This document shows, piece after piece, positions 1 to 10,445 of a DNA stretch of 64,000 nt. The notes beneath the pieces were generated by a model that was given only the letters and a program-made list of their open reading frames with translations, did not search any database and was not told the DNA's origin. Numbering within the stretch: the first letter of the stretch is position 1; each line of letters starts with the position of its first letter. The translations under genes and the position numbers were made by a program. Source of the stretch: Williamsoniiplasma lucivorax ATCC 49196 (GTDB lineage Bacteria > Bacillota_I > Bacilli_A > Mycoplasmatales > Mycoplasmataceae); assembly GCF_000518285.1 (NCBI RefSeq), contig NZ_JADH01000003.1:36526-100525 (forward strand), given 5' to 3'.

Positions 1-1
1 T

Positions 2-1183
2 CAAATTGGAGTTATTTTTGCAATGCAAGCACCTTTGGGTATCATCACTTCCATTCAAACTATGGTGGATTTAGGATTAGGATTAGGCGGGTATAGTGTT
101 TATAGTCCTGGTGCATCCATATCTGTTTGAGCACAAGTGGGGGCATTAATTGGTGTAATTATAGTCACTAAAAATGCCAATTTAAGAAGAACAGCTATTG
201 GAATGATCCCAATTGGAATCCTTGGTGTCACAGAACCATTCTTATATGGAATTAATTTACCAAAAAAACGTCCATTTCTAGCAGCGATTTCAGCTGCAGC
301 TATCGCCGGAACTTTCGCATCATTGATTGGTGTTACTGGTAGAGTTGGTACTGGAATGGGCATTTTTGAAGCAGTGGGATTTTTCCAATGAACTGTTGCG
401 GATCCAAATGGAGCTATCGGCTTGGCTAATGGTCAATTAACACCAATTGCAAATGGTTTATGGTATGTTGTATCATGCCTAATAGCAATTGGTGGAGCAA
501 TCTTATTCACAATTTTTAGCTATAAAGAATATGTAAATGCTAAAAATAAAATTAACATGCTTTTAAAACAAGTTTTTACCTTTATTTCTTGAAATTCAAA
601 AATGAATTCTACACCGATAACCAAAGAACAATTAAGGTTATTAAAAGAAGAATTGAATCAATTAAAAAAAGAGATCACAAAAGAAGAACTACTTGAAATT
701 AAAATTTTGGAAAAACAAATCATCAAACAAGTGAAGTTTAAGTCTAAATTATTATCCAATCAAGAAAAAGAAGCCAAAGAAAAAGAAAAAATAATTTCAA
801 AAGGTCAAAAAGATTTAAGTAGAAATAAAGTAAAAAATGCTGAACAGTTGTTTGATAAATATAAAAAAATTGATTATTCTGCATTAAATTTGGCATTAGA
901 AAAAAATATTAAACACTCTGTTTCTCAAGATGATATTGCACGCATAGAAACTTTGATTTTGGAAAAAAATCAAGTGTTCTCTCAAAAAATTCAAAATATT
1001 TTGCAAAATTACAAAATAAATAATTTGGATTTAGATAACAACATCTACAACAGTTTGAACTCGATGTTAATTTCTTATGATTTTTTACAAGCAAAAGAAG
1101 AAACTGACATCAATAAAGAAAATAAGCATCTTAAAAAAGAGGTGCAAATAAAAAATAAAGCCATGAAATTAATGAATACATAG
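2..1183 (+). CDS. PTS EIIC (sucrose/trehalose/beta-glucoside/MurNAc-type), 3' part, with coiled-coil tail
   Basis: This is the C-terminal part of a sugar permease of the phosphotransferase system; the gene starts before the window. The reading frame stays open from base 2 to a TAG at 1181-1183 if UGA is Trp. The first ~190 residues are hydrophobic and contain GVTEPFLYGINLPKKRPF, the EIIC signature of the sucrose/trehalose/beta-glucoside branch of the glucose PTS superfamily. From about residue 200 the protein changes to a ~190-residue Lys/Glu-rich, heptad-like coiled-coil tail, which ordinary EIIC proteins lack. A mupG-family gene follows 33 bases downstream on the same strand, so this may be the permease for that gene's substrate. 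The sugar itself cannot be read from the sequence. Confidence 0.85.
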
Positions 1184-1216
1184 TAATTATGTTTGTAACA
1201 ATAGAAAAGAGAAGTT

Positions 1217-2311
1217 ATGGAAGCAAGAAAAAAGGGGATATCGATTTATCCAGAACAAGCAACATTAGAAGATACTTATAAATATTTAGCTAAAGCAAAA
1301 AAATTGGGCTTTGAATTATTATTTGTTAGTTTTGTTCAAATTACCAAAAAAGAAGATTTAGAAAAAATCAAATCTGCGATTAAATATGCAAAAGAATTAA
1401 ATTATATTGTGTATGCCGATGTTTGACAAGGGACATTAGATTTGGTGGGTGCCACTGTTCATGATATGGGAAATTTAGTTAAAATGGGAATTGATGTTAT
1501 TCGTTTTGATTATCCTTTATCAGCACGAGAGTTAGCTCATTTAACACATAATAAAGATGGTTATAAAGTCCAACTAAATATGTCCAACAATGATCATTTA
1601 ATTCACAATGTTATGGATTTCAAACCTATTTTAACAAGAGTTGAAGGTGGGCATAATTTTTATCCCCAAAAAGATACGGGTTTAACATTAAGTTTTTTAA
1701 AAGAATGTAATCAAAAATATCTGAATTACAATTTTCCAATCAGTGCTTTTGTTGGTTCACATTTTGGTGAACAAGGACCTAAATTAGGTTTAAAAGCATT
1801 ACCAACTTTAGAAGTGTGTCGTGAATTACCGATTTCGACACAAGCTAAAATGCTATTTTTTACTGACGAAGTGAATTATGTTTTTATCGGGAATGCTTTT
1901 GCCACTGATCAAGAACTAGAAGAATTTTCAAAAATCGATCCTGATCGTAAAAGTTTTAAAATTAATTTAAAGACAACTTTATCAAAACCAGAAAAAGAAA
2001 TTCTTTATTGAGATGTCCACTCCAGAAGAATGGATATCACCCCATTTTTTATTAGATCTGTGTTTTCAAGATACGTTTGAAGAAATGCGTCGATCGAACC
2101 AAAAAATAGTGTGAAAGTATTCAATCGTGGTGATGTAATTATCAAAAATAATAATGCTGGTGAATATAAAGGTGAACTTCATATCATTTTAGAAGATCGT
2201 TATGAAAATAGAAATAATGAAGGGAACTTAATCGGTTCAATAGTTTCTGAAGAATTATGTTTATTAGATTATATCGATGCTGCTACTTATTTTGTTTTTG
2301 AAAAAGAGTAA
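1217..2311 (+). CDS. mupG: MupG family (DUF871) TIM-barrel protein
   Basis: The gene encodes 364 residues, read through three UGA Trp codons. The start KKGISIYPEQATLEDTYKYL and the SAFVGSHFGEQGPKLGLKALPTLE stretch near residue 180 are typical of the DUF871/MupG family, which has an N-terminal TIM barrel and a small C-terminal cyclophilin-like domain. Characterised family members are 6-phospho-N-acetylmuramidases that cleave MurNAc-6-phosphate-GlcNAc brought in by a PTS. The gene lies directly behind a PTS EIIC gene, and the short gap suggests co-transcription. Mollicutes make no peptidoglycan, so the substrate here must be scavenged or different. Family assignment is firm; substrate is inference. 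Confidence 0.85.
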
Positions 2312-2393
2312 AATTTAAGCGCAATCATTCATTTAAAAAATATCATTTATTAAATGCGAAATTAAAATTTCGCACTTTTTAATTCTTTAAAAA

Positions 2394-3197
2394 TTAGTTA
2401 TCTTTGGTATTGTTATTCAAAACAAAAATGTCATTTAAAATTTTGGTTTTACTAGTTCGAACTTGGGATAATGACATAATTTTAATTTTCTTGTCACTTA
2501 ACCTAACTTCAACTTGAGGATCAGTTAGTGGGTAATTTGCAGTGTCGACTGCCAAAGTGATATTGGTAATATCTTTTAAATTTAAAGTAATAACTTGGTT
2601 ATGGTCAAAAATGATCGGGGCATTCAAAGTTCGAAACTTATTAGTTGAAACAGGAAATAATTCAACCATTTCAAAAAGATTGGTATTAGGAAAAATAACT
2701 GAGCCGTGAGCTGATTTGGCAAATCCACTTGACCCAGATGGAGTAGCAAACACCATCCCAGTCCCGCGAAATGTCTCTAATAATTCATCATTAATAAAAA
2801 CATCCATTTTCGTTGGGCGCGTATTATCAACAATTTTGACTTCATTAATTGAGTACCAAATACTTTGCTTGTTAGTTACTTTCAGCAAACTATATTCAAC
2901 TCATTTTTGGTTTTTTTCAATGCCGCTGGCAAATAATTTTTTAAAATCATCCACCGTGTTATGACTTGTATAAAAACCAATCCCACCAAACTTAATTGGG
3001 ATAAAAATCACTTGACCAAGAATTTGTGAAAATTTATGGACAGCAGATAAAAAAGTTCCATCCCCACCAATTACAAAAACATAATTAGGATTGACATCAT
3101 CTTGGATAAAATCAGGTTGGTCAGCTACAATAGCTAAGATTTCTCGTTCCATATCTTTTGATTCTTGATAACGATTGGTTAAGATTGAATACTTCAT
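2394..3197 (-). CDS. nadK: NAD kinase
   Basis: The 267-residue protein phosphorylates NAD to NADP in the cytoplasm. Visible motifs are VIGGDGTFLSAVH near residue 46 (the GGDGT nucleotide-binding loop), a central SINEVKIVD segment carrying the NE/ND motif, and TPSGSSGFAKSAHG, the family's TPTGSTAY-like loop. I chose the ATG at 3195-3197 because GAGGT precedes it at good spacing. An earlier in-frame ATG at 3230 has no ribosome binding site. Length and motif order fit the small bacterial NAD kinases. The gene converges on mupG and is divergent from trpS. Confidence 0.93.
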
Positions 3198-3284
3198 TTT
3201 TACCTCAAAAATACTATCTTTATTATACAAGAAAGATAATCTATTGTTTCAAGTTTTAGAAATAGGTTAAAATATAAAAAAGAA

Positions 3285-4304
3285 ATGAGAATGAAGATGA
3301 AAGAGAAAATGATTACTGGAATTACTCCAAGTGGGGAAATGACATTGGGGAATTATTTAGGAGCAATTAAACGTTGTGTGGAATTTCAAGATGAATATGA
3401 TTTATATGTTTTTATTGCTAATTTACATGCGATTACAATTCCACAAAATAAAGAAATTCTGAGAAAGAACACCAAAGAAATTGCTGCTTTATATTTTGCT
3501 TGTGGACTTGACCCACAAAAAAGTACTGTCTTTTTACAATCAGATGTTTTAGAGCATGCCCAACTTGGTTGAATTTTAAACACCCAATCTTCGATTGGGG
3601 AATTATCAAGAATGACCCAATTCAAAGATAAATCGCAAAAAACCAAAGCCAAAACAAAAGATTATATTCCGGCTGGTTTATTCACTTATCCAACTTTAAT
3701 GGCAGCTGATATTTTAATGTATGATGCTAAATACGTCCCTGTGGGAATTGATCAAAAACAACATGTTGAATTAACCAGAGATATTGCTATCAGGGTCAAT
3801 AATAAATATAGCGAGGTTTTCAAAATTCCTGAACCTTTAATTAGTGAAAATAAAATCAAGATTATGGATCTCCAAGATCCATCAAAAAAAATGTCTAAAT
3901 CTTCAACTAATCCCAAAGCAATTATTTATATGTTAGATCCACCAAAAGTCATTGCAGCTAAAATTAAAGCTGCCATTACTGATAGTGAAAACTTAATTAA
4001 ATATGACCCCAAACACAAACCTGGGGTTTCTAATTTAATGATGATTTATGCCATTTTAAAAAACATCACCATTAAACAAGCTGAAAAACATTGAACTGGT
4101 AAAAATTATAAAGATTTAAAAGATGATGTGACTGAAGTTTTAATCCAAACTTTAGAACCAATCCAAACACGTTATCAACAACTTTATAATTCGAAAGATG
4201 TTGAACAATGATTAGAACAAGCAGCCACTAAAGCTCGCTTGGAAGCTCACAAAAAATTAAACAAAGTCCAAAATGCTCTTGGTTTAAATTACAATCGCAA
4301 ATAA
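3285..4304 (+). CDS. trpS: Tryptophanyl-tRNA synthetase
   Basis: This class I synthetase charges tRNA-Trp, including the UGA-reading tRNA needed in this organism. The N-terminus has ITPSGEMTLGNYLGAIKRC, where TLGN is the HIGH-equivalent. A KKMSKSS signature lies about two thirds along. The frame is open across UGA codons to TAA at 4302-4304, giving about 339 residues, normal for bacterial TrpRS. Three ATGs lie close together at 3285, 3291 and 3297, with another at 3309. The homologous core begins MITGITPSG at 3309, so the true start could be any of these. An intrinsic terminator follows. Confidence 0.95.
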
Positions 4305-4335
4305 AAATTAAGCATCTAAAAAATGCTTAATTTTT
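4304..4335. terminator. Bidirectional terminator trpS / 4327 gene
   Basis: A 12-bp perfect stem (AAAATTAAGCAT / ATGCTTAATTTT) with a 7-base loop and T/A runs on both sides. It follows the trpS stop and overlaps the stop of the convergent small gene, so it can end both transcripts. Confidence 0.85.
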
Positions 4336-4689
4336 ATTATGATTTCAAAATGCATCGTCAAATTGTCATTCAACTGCTGAGATTTTTTTCAAAATTTTTG
4401 TGTTGTCTTTTTTGGGTTGATGACCAACACAAGCTAAATGAATCGCGATTAAATTTGTTGGTTCTAAATTAAATTTTTTAGCGTTAATCATATCAATAGT
4501 TCAAGCCAAACTATTATTGATATTTTTACCTTTCACAAAAATTTTGTAATCCATATGAAATTTACAAATATAACACAAACGCATCTCAGCTGCTGGTTTG
4601 TTGATTAATTTGGGAGCATGCTCTCATGCTTCGCTTAAATCATTATCATCAAAAATTACTGCATTTTTTAGTTCATCGAATTTTGCCAT
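4327..4689 (-). CDS. Conserved-looking unknown protein, 120 aa
   Basis: A 120-residue reading frame using UGA for Trp at four places. It runs from ATG (MAKFDELKNAVIFDDNDL) to a TAA inside the shared terminator. It has no signal peptide or membrane segment. It carries a CYIC pair followed by KFH near residue 40 and further His residues (AIHLACVGHQ), which could bind a metal. I do not recognise the family. The gene stands alone between trpS and fruA. Open length, UGA codons at plausible Trp sites and a terminator at its end support a real gene. Confidence 0.7.
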
Positions 4690-4730
4690 TATTGTACCTA
4701 CTAATAAAAATAATAACACTAAGTTATAAA

Positions 4731-4750
4731 AAAACCAGTTGCCTGGTTTT
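4731..4750 (-). terminator. Terminator after fruA
   Basis: Stem AAAACCAG/CTGGTTTT with a 4-base loop. On the minus strand it lies 9 bases past the fruA stop and is followed by a T-rich run. Confidence 0.8.
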
Positions 4751-4759
4751 TCTTATTTG

Positions 4760-7213
4760 TTAAGCAACAATTTGTTTGTTGTATTGATCAACGAATTGTT
4801 GACGATATTGTGTTTGCACAGCAAGACGTTTTTCACGTTTATTTTCTTTGATATCAGCTAATTGATCTAATTTTGATCTTTCACCTTTAACACTTTGAAT
4901 TGACGCTTTTGCTTCTTTGGTTGCGATGTTAATATTTGTGTTAGCTGTTTTGATATTTGCTTTATTATCTTTAATTGAAGCTTTTTCAGCGATTTCAATT
5001 TCTTTCATAATTAATTTATTTTTATTAACCACATCTTTAAAGTCGTCATTAATTTTCACAATTTGTGCTTTTAGTACTTCAATTTTGTCAGTTGATTTAA
5101 TATCATTACCAGTTTCTTTTTTCGCAAGTTTATCAGCATGTTTGATATTGTTGATTTCTTTTTTAATTTCTTGAATTCTGTCTTTTTTATCACTTCTTAA
5201 TTGTGAAACATGAATGTTATGTGCTTCACGAACTGATTTTTCAGCTCCAGATTCAATAGTTACTCATAGTCCATAAGATGCGACAGTCACAATTACCCCA
5301 ATAGCAACAGCTAAGAAGTAGTATGCGGTTTGTGCTCCATAAGGCACAGCTCCAAGAATTGCCACAATTGGTCCACCATGACCAGCAGCATCAGTGATCA
5401 TAAATGCTCCAGCAATTCCTCCGGCCACAGCTGATCCTAAAACGTTACATACAATCGCACGTCTTGGATCACGAAGTGCAAACGGAATTGCTCCTTCTGA
5501 AATTCCAATGGTTCCCATAATAATGGCAGCAATTCCTAATCCTCTTTCATCTTTGTTGTAGAAACGAGGGAAAACTAAAGTTGAGATTCCCATTGCTAGT
5601 GGTGCTACTGGAATACCAGCAGCCATTGCTCCCATTGGTTGTTGAATACCAGCAGTAATTAAGGCTGTTGATGTGACAAAGGCGATTTTATTAATCGGTC
5701 CACCCATATCAAATCCAGCCATGGCACCAAGCACAATTCCAAGCCCTAGTCCTAATCCAACTCCAATTGTTGAACTTTCATAAGCATGTTTAATGGCATT
5801 TGAAAATTGGTGCATGATTCATCCAATTGGTCCACCAAGAACATAAATAAAGATTAGTGAAATACCAATTCCAGCAATTAACGGAATAAAAAAGATTGGC
5901 ATCGCCGGTCTTAATGATTTAGGAACGTTTCAAGTGTTAATTCATCTTACAAAATATCCTACTAAAATTCCAGCAATTAATGCTCCGATGAATCCCATTG
6001 GAGTTTCAATTTTGTCCATACCAGGTAAAACCATTAAGTTACCTGTGTTATTTCCGATAAATGCTCCGACCATTGCTGGGGCAATTGCAGCACGACCAGC
6101 AATTGAATTAGCAATGAATCCAGCAAGAATCGGTATCATTAATGCAAATGCTGCTCCACCAATTTTGTCTAGAACAGCTAATGGACCTCATGGTGATAAT
6201 CCAGGATTAGATGCAGGCCCCGATGTTGAGGCATCTGGTCCTCAAATTGCTTTCGCTAGACCAATTGAGAAGGCTAATGCAATCCCCCCCAAGACAATGA
6301 TTGGAATCATGTATGAAATTCCAGCTAAAATATGTTGGATTAAGCCCATACGAGAATCAGCTTTGGCTTTTCCTCTTGAGTTATCAAATGATCCTTTACC
6401 ATTTTGAATAATTGTTCCTTTAGCAATTGCTTCTTTCACAACAGCTTCAGGATTTTTAATGGCATCAGAAACTTTTGTTTGATAAAACTTTTTACCAACA
6501 AAACGTTCTTTATCAATGTTGGTGTCAGTCGCAAAAATCACAAGATCAGCTTGTTCAATTTCTTTGGTAGTTAATTGGGTGCCAATTCCTTTTGAACCTT
6601 GGGTTTCCACACGAATGTTATATCCCATTTTAGGGACTTCTTTTAGAAGTCTTTCTTCTGCCATATAAGTGTGAGCAATCCCCACAACACATGCAGTAAT
6701 TGCTACAATGTTTAATTGGTCTTGATTAGTGTTTGAAACTTCTTGTTTCTTTTCTTCTTTTTTAGTTTCAAACGCTTTTAAGATGGCAGTTTGAGTTTTA
6801 GTTGTTTTCAATGTTTTCTTGAAACCATCATCCATTAACTTGACAGCAATTTGGCTTAGAATGGCCAAATGTTCATCACCATTTGGCCCTTCTGGTACTA
6901 ATAATGCAATCGCAACTTTAGTTGGTTTTCCATCCATTGATTCTCATTCAATTGCGTTTTTAAAACGGAAGACAAGGACTGCTGCGTTTTTGATTTCCGG
7001 AATGCGCGCATGCGGAATGGCGAATCCATCTTCAAATCCAGTAGTACCTTGTTTTTCACGGTTTTCAAAACCCAAAATCAATGCTTTTTTATCTTTAGCT
7101 AAAATCAATTTTAAAGTTGCAGCTTGATCGGCCATAAATTTGAAGGCTGATTGCTGATCTTTAATTTCAACATCTAGAAAGATAAAATCTTTATTGAATA
7201 TACTAAGATTCAT
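4760..7213 (-). CDS. fruA: PTS fructose EIIABC with coiled-coil C-terminal tail
   Basis: This 817-residue protein takes up and phosphorylates fructose at the membrane. Domain order: EIIA-fru at residues ~1-150, with the active His in GFAIPHARIPE; EIIB-fru at ~175-275, with NIVAITACVVGIAHTYMAEE, where the Cys is the phosphorylation site (usual motif CPTGIAHT); and EIIC at ~305-685 with many membrane segments. The last ~130 residues, after the final hydrophobic segment, are charged and heptad-like, an addition I do not expect in FruA. The start is ATG at 7211-7213 behind AGGAGAAG. The gene is alone, without fruK nearby. UGA is Trp at several sites. Confidence 0.95.
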
Positions 7214-7305
7214 TTTCTTCTCCTATGTACTATATAGAAGTTCATTGTCCACATATGAAATATTTTCCTTTATTATTTTATATTTAAAAATGCAGGAAAA
7301 CAAAT

Positions 7306-7337
7306 AAAAAAACCTATCTCTTTGATAGGGTTTTTCC
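7306..7337 (-). terminator. Terminator after the 7354 membrane-protein gene
   Basis: Hairpin built on CCTATC/GATAGG with flanking A and T runs, just past the stop of the minus-strand gene. Confidence 0.75.
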
Positions 7338-7353
7338 ATTTAAAATAATTAGC

Positions 7354-8397
7354 TTATTTTTTCTTATTATTAATTTCATTGGCAGCTGAACGCATAAATG
7401 AAATTAGTTCTTTTTTAGTCATATCACGTAAATTAGCACCTTTTAATTTTTTATGACTTTCTGGTACTATTGAGCGCATTTTATTAGCATGTTTTTGCAA
7501 TTCAGAACGTTGTTCAGAAATCACAGCAGATCCATCCAACTTAGCTCTTTCTTGGGTTGACATTTTTTTCTTGTCTTCCACTCTTTTAGCTAACATTTCA
7601 ACAATCTTTTGTCTTTCTGCATCTTGAGCAGCATTTTTTAAGGCTTCTTCGTATTTTTGACGTTCAAGTTTTTCAGCTTCTTCTTGTTTTTTTAATTCAG
7701 CAGCATATTTAGCTTCCATCATCGCCAAGAAATCTTGGGCATCAGCATCATCTTGTGCTTTAGGCACTTCCATTGTTGGTTGTGGAGTTGGGATTGGTTT
7801 AGGTTTAACAACTTTTGGTTCAACTGGTTTAACAACTGGAATGGGGGTTGGTATTATTACTTTAGCTTTAGGTTCAACAATTGGTTCATGGTGTTGCACA
7901 ATGATTGGTTCAACTGGTTTAACTGGTTGAGACTCAGTTTGATGAGGTTGAAATATCACTTGGATTGGTGTGGTGTTGTTCTTTTCTTCTTTTGGTTCAA
8001 CTGGGGCAACTGGTTTTTTATTTTTTGGTGTTTTTGTTGAAAAGGCAAAGATCAAGAATGATAACAAGGCAAGTCCCATGGCAACTGTTGCAACTATTAA
8101 AATTAAATAATTAGCAAAGAAGTTGAAGAGGAATGTGGTTGGAGCAACTTTAGTCACATTATCAAATCAAAATTTGTCTGCGATGTGTCAATCTAGTCCC
8201 GAACCACTTCATTCATATTTCCATCCCTCAATTAGTGATCAACTACCATCTTTAAATGGAGAAAACATATTATTAATGTTTCAACCCTCAATTGGTGAAG
8301 TGTGAATGTTCATTCATTTGATTGTAATTCCTAATAATAAAGCAATGATGCTAATTGTGAAAAACGTTCAAAAAAGTCTTCTAGCTTTTTTTCTCAT
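7354..8397 (-). CDS. Membrane protein sharing its C-terminal module with extended L20
   Basis: The 347-residue protein has two membrane segments: residues ~8-27 (FFTISIIALLLGITIKW) and ~92-118 (NYLILIVATVAMGLALLSFL), with an extracytoplasmic Trp-rich loop between. A long Pro/Lys/Val-rich linker follows, then a Glu/Ala/Lys-rich helix ([20 protein letters not shown]). The last ~85 residues contain [25 protein letters not shown] and [14 protein letters not shown]. This same ~125-residue C-terminal module ends the neighbouring L20 protein. The start is ATG at 8395-8397 after AAGGAACC. The gene is 80 bases behind rplT with a terminator between. I know no named family. With the predicted topology the module faces the cytoplasm. 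Confidence 0.85.
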
Positions 8398-8462
8398 ATT
8401 TGGTTCCTTTCTAAGAAAAATGTATTTTCTCTACACTAACTAAAGATATTTTACCAAATAAA

Positions 8463-8483
8463 AAATAAAGCAATGCTTTATTT
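8463..8483 (-). terminator. Terminator at the rplT stop
   Basis: Near-perfect palindrome AAATAAAGCA-A-TGCTTTATTT overlapping the rplT stop codon and followed on the minus strand by T6. It likely lowers read-through into the membrane-protein gene. Confidence 0.75.
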
Positions 8484-9446
8484 TTTGGTTTTAATAATAT
8501 CAGCAACTTGTCTCATGTATTTGATTAGTTCTTTTTTAGTCATATCACGCAAGTTTGCTTCTTTTAATGTTTTATTTTTTGCTTCAACTAATGAACGCAT
8601 TTTATTAGCATGTTTTTGCAATTCAGAACGTGGTTCAGAAATCGAATCAGATCCATCTAACTTAGCTCTTTCTTGAGTTGACATCTCAGCTTTTTTAGCT
8701 TTAGCAGCAGCACGAGCTTGAATTAATTTTTCTTTTTCTTCTTCTTTAGCTTCAGCTAAAGCTTTTTCGTGTGCTTCACGTTCTAAACGTTCTGCTTCTT
8801 CTTGTTTAGCTAATTCTGCAGCATATTTTGCTTCCATTTCAGCTAAATAATCATGTGTATCAACTTCATTTTCATCTGCAACTTTTGCAACTTTTTTAGT
8901 TTCTGCTTTTGCTTTTTCAACTTTTGGTGTTTCTACTTTTTTAGCTTCAACTTTTGGTGTTTCTACTTTTTTAGTTTCAACTTTTGGTGCTTCAACTTTT
9001 GGTGTTTCAACTTTAACTGGTTTTGCTTCAATAATTACTTTTTTAACAACTGGTGCTTCAACTGGTTTAGCAGTTGATTTAGTAGTTGCTTGTCCTAAAG
9101 CAGATTGTGCTAAGTTAACAATTTTTGCAAATTCATCAGCATTGTAAATTGCTAATTCTGATAACATTTTACGGTTAATATCAATGTTTGCTTTTTTCAA
9201 TCCATTCATAAATCTTGAATATGATAAACCAAATGGACGGACAGCTGCATTAATACGAGTGATTCATAATTGACGGAAATCACGTTTCTTTTGTTTACGT
9301 CCAATGTAGGCGTAAGCCATTGAGCGAACTACTTGTTCATGTGCTTTTTTGTATGATGATTTTTTAGTTCCATAATACCCTTTAGCACGTTTAATTCAAC
9401 GTTTTCTTCTTGCTCTGGTAACTTTACCAAATTTAATTCTTGCCAT
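8478..9446 (-). CDS. rplT: 50S ribosomal protein L20 with ~200-aa C-terminal extension
   Basis: Residues 1-~118 are a normal L20 ([52 protein letters not shown]), which binds 23S rRNA early in large-subunit assembly. The frame then continues to 322 residues; L20 is normally ~115-120. The extension has a Val/Lys/Pro/Thr repeat tract at residues ~145-200 (KVETPKVE units), a charged helix ([20 protein letters not shown]) and a C-terminal domain with [25 protein letters not shown] and [14 protein letters not shown]. That last ~125-residue part is paralogous to the end of the membrane protein encoded next. The start is ATG at 9444-9446 behind AGGAGAG. It is the third gene of infC-rpmI-rplT. Confidence 0.95.
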
Positions 9447-9466
9447 ATATTTTCTCTCCTATCCTC

Positions 9467-9661
9467 TTAGTTTTGTAACAACCCTTTTAAACGTTTTGCA
9501 TCAGTTGCATCAACAAATGTTGATTTTTCTAATTGACGTTTTTGTTTAGTTGTTTTTCCTAAAGCTAAATGTGAACGGTAAGCGTGGCCTCTTTTTAATT
9601 TACCAGACCCTGTTTTTTTAACACGTTTAGCTAAAGCTTTTTTTGTTTTCATTTTTGGCAT
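9467..9661 (-). CDS. rpmI: 50S ribosomal protein L35
   Basis: A 64-residue basic protein beginning [20 protein letters not shown] and containing [21 protein letters not shown], the full L35 signature at normal family length. The ribosome binding site AAGGAGAC precedes the ATG. It lies between infC and rplT with short gaps, the conserved Firmicutes order. Confidence 0.97.
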   Translation of the reverse strand: MPKMKTKKALAKRVKKTGSGKLKRGHAYRSHLALGKTTKQKRQLEKSTFVDATDAKRLKGLLQN

Positions 9662-9684
9662 AATTCTTGTCTCCTTTTTGTTCT

Positions 9685-10239
9685 CTAATTTTTCTTTGGC
9701 ACAACATACATGTCTAGGAATCTTGAATTTAATTTTGCCTCTTTTTCAATTTTGGCAACATCTTCAATTTTCGTAAAGAAACGATTTAAGGTTGCTTGAC
9801 CTAAATCCATATAAGTTATTTCTCTTCCTTTAAATTTAAGTGAGATTTTTACACGATCACCATCTGCTAAAAATTCTCTTGCTTTACGAGCTTTGGTATC
9901 TAAATCATGCTCCCCAATGTTGACTGTTAAACGAATTTCTTTGTTTTCAGTTTTAACTTGGTTTTTCTTAGCTAATTTAGTTTTCTTTTGTAGTTCATAT
10001 TTGTATTTTCCATAATCAAGGATTTTAGCAATTGCAACTCCATTTGGTTGCAAACCAACTTGAACTAAATCTAAACCTTGTGATTCAGCTAATTCAATTG
10101 CTGCACGTTTAGATAAAATTCCGTGTTTGTTTCCTTGTTCATCAATTACAAAAATTTCTCGCGCACGAATAAAACCATTGATTGGATCTTGGTTGTTACT
10201 TCTTGGTTGTCTTGGATTTTGTTTTTGTCTTTCGTCCAT
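9685..10239 (-). CDS. infC: Translation initiation factor IF-3
   Basis: The 184-residue factor binds the 30S subunit and controls start-codon and tRNA selection. The N-domain (residues ~18-85) has [26 protein letters not shown] and [12 protein letters not shown]; the C-domain has [25 protein letters not shown] and [13 protein letters not shown] chose the ATG at 10237-10239 because AGGAGAAAG lies directly before it. An upstream in-frame ATG at 10326 would run through the attenuator hairpin and add a non-homologous leader. First gene of the infC-rpmI-rplT operon. Confidence 0.96.
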   Translation of the reverse strand: MDERQKQNPRQPRSNNQDPINGFIRAREIFVIDEQGNKHGILSKRAAIELAESQGLDLVQVGLQPNGVAIAKILDYGKYKYELQKKTKLAKKNQVKTENKEIRLTVNIGEHDLDTKARKAREFLADGDRVKISLKFKGREITYMDLGQATLNRFFTKIEDVAKIEKEAKLNSRFLDMYVVPKKN

Positions 10240-10257
10240 TCTTTCTCCTATAAATAA

Positions 10258-10356
10258 AAAGTGTGCTATTAAAACTAGAAAGCACACTTTATCTGTTCTT
10301 TGTGATAAATAATTCAACCATTTCACATCTTTGTTCGTGGTGAGCTATAGTGCTTC
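10258..10356 (-). promoter_or_regulatory. infC leader: attenuator, probably L20-type
   Basis: On the minus strand a 10-bp stem (AAAGTGTGCT/AGCACACTTT, 10258-10267 with 10281-10290) followed by a T-run sits between the promoter and the infC ribosome binding site, so it looks like a terminator inside the 5' leader. The first bases of the predicted transcript (GAAGCAC, complement of 10350-10356) can pair with GTGCTT in the 5' arm of that stem, a plausible antiterminator. In Bacillus this operon is controlled by L20 binding its own leader. That the same protein acts here is inference. Confidence 0.6.
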
Positions 10357-10371
10357 TTTTTTAACATTATT

Positions 10372-10399
10372 ATTATATATTGATTTTGCTAAAAAACAA
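10372..10399 (-). promoter_or_regulatory. Promoter of infC operon
   Basis: On the minus strand, TTGTTT (10394-10399) and TATAAT (10372-10377) are separated by 16 bases, upstream of the leader attenuator. Confidence 0.6.
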
Positions 10400-10410
10400 A
10401 CAAAAAAAGA

Positions 10411-10438
10411 AAGACAAATGTTTTATCACATTTGTCTT
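10411..10438 (-). terminator. Terminator after EIIB gene
   Basis: Stem AAGACAAATG/CATTTGTCTT with an 8-base loop and a T-rich run on the minus strand, just after the EIIB stop. Confidence 0.8.
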
Positions 10439-10445
10439 ATCATTT

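Noticed and set aside
5934..6407. A 157-residue plus-strand open frame opposite fruA
   Set aside because: It is antisense to the EIIC part of fruA, has biased Pro/Ile/Ala composition typical of a shadow frame and no ribosome binding site.
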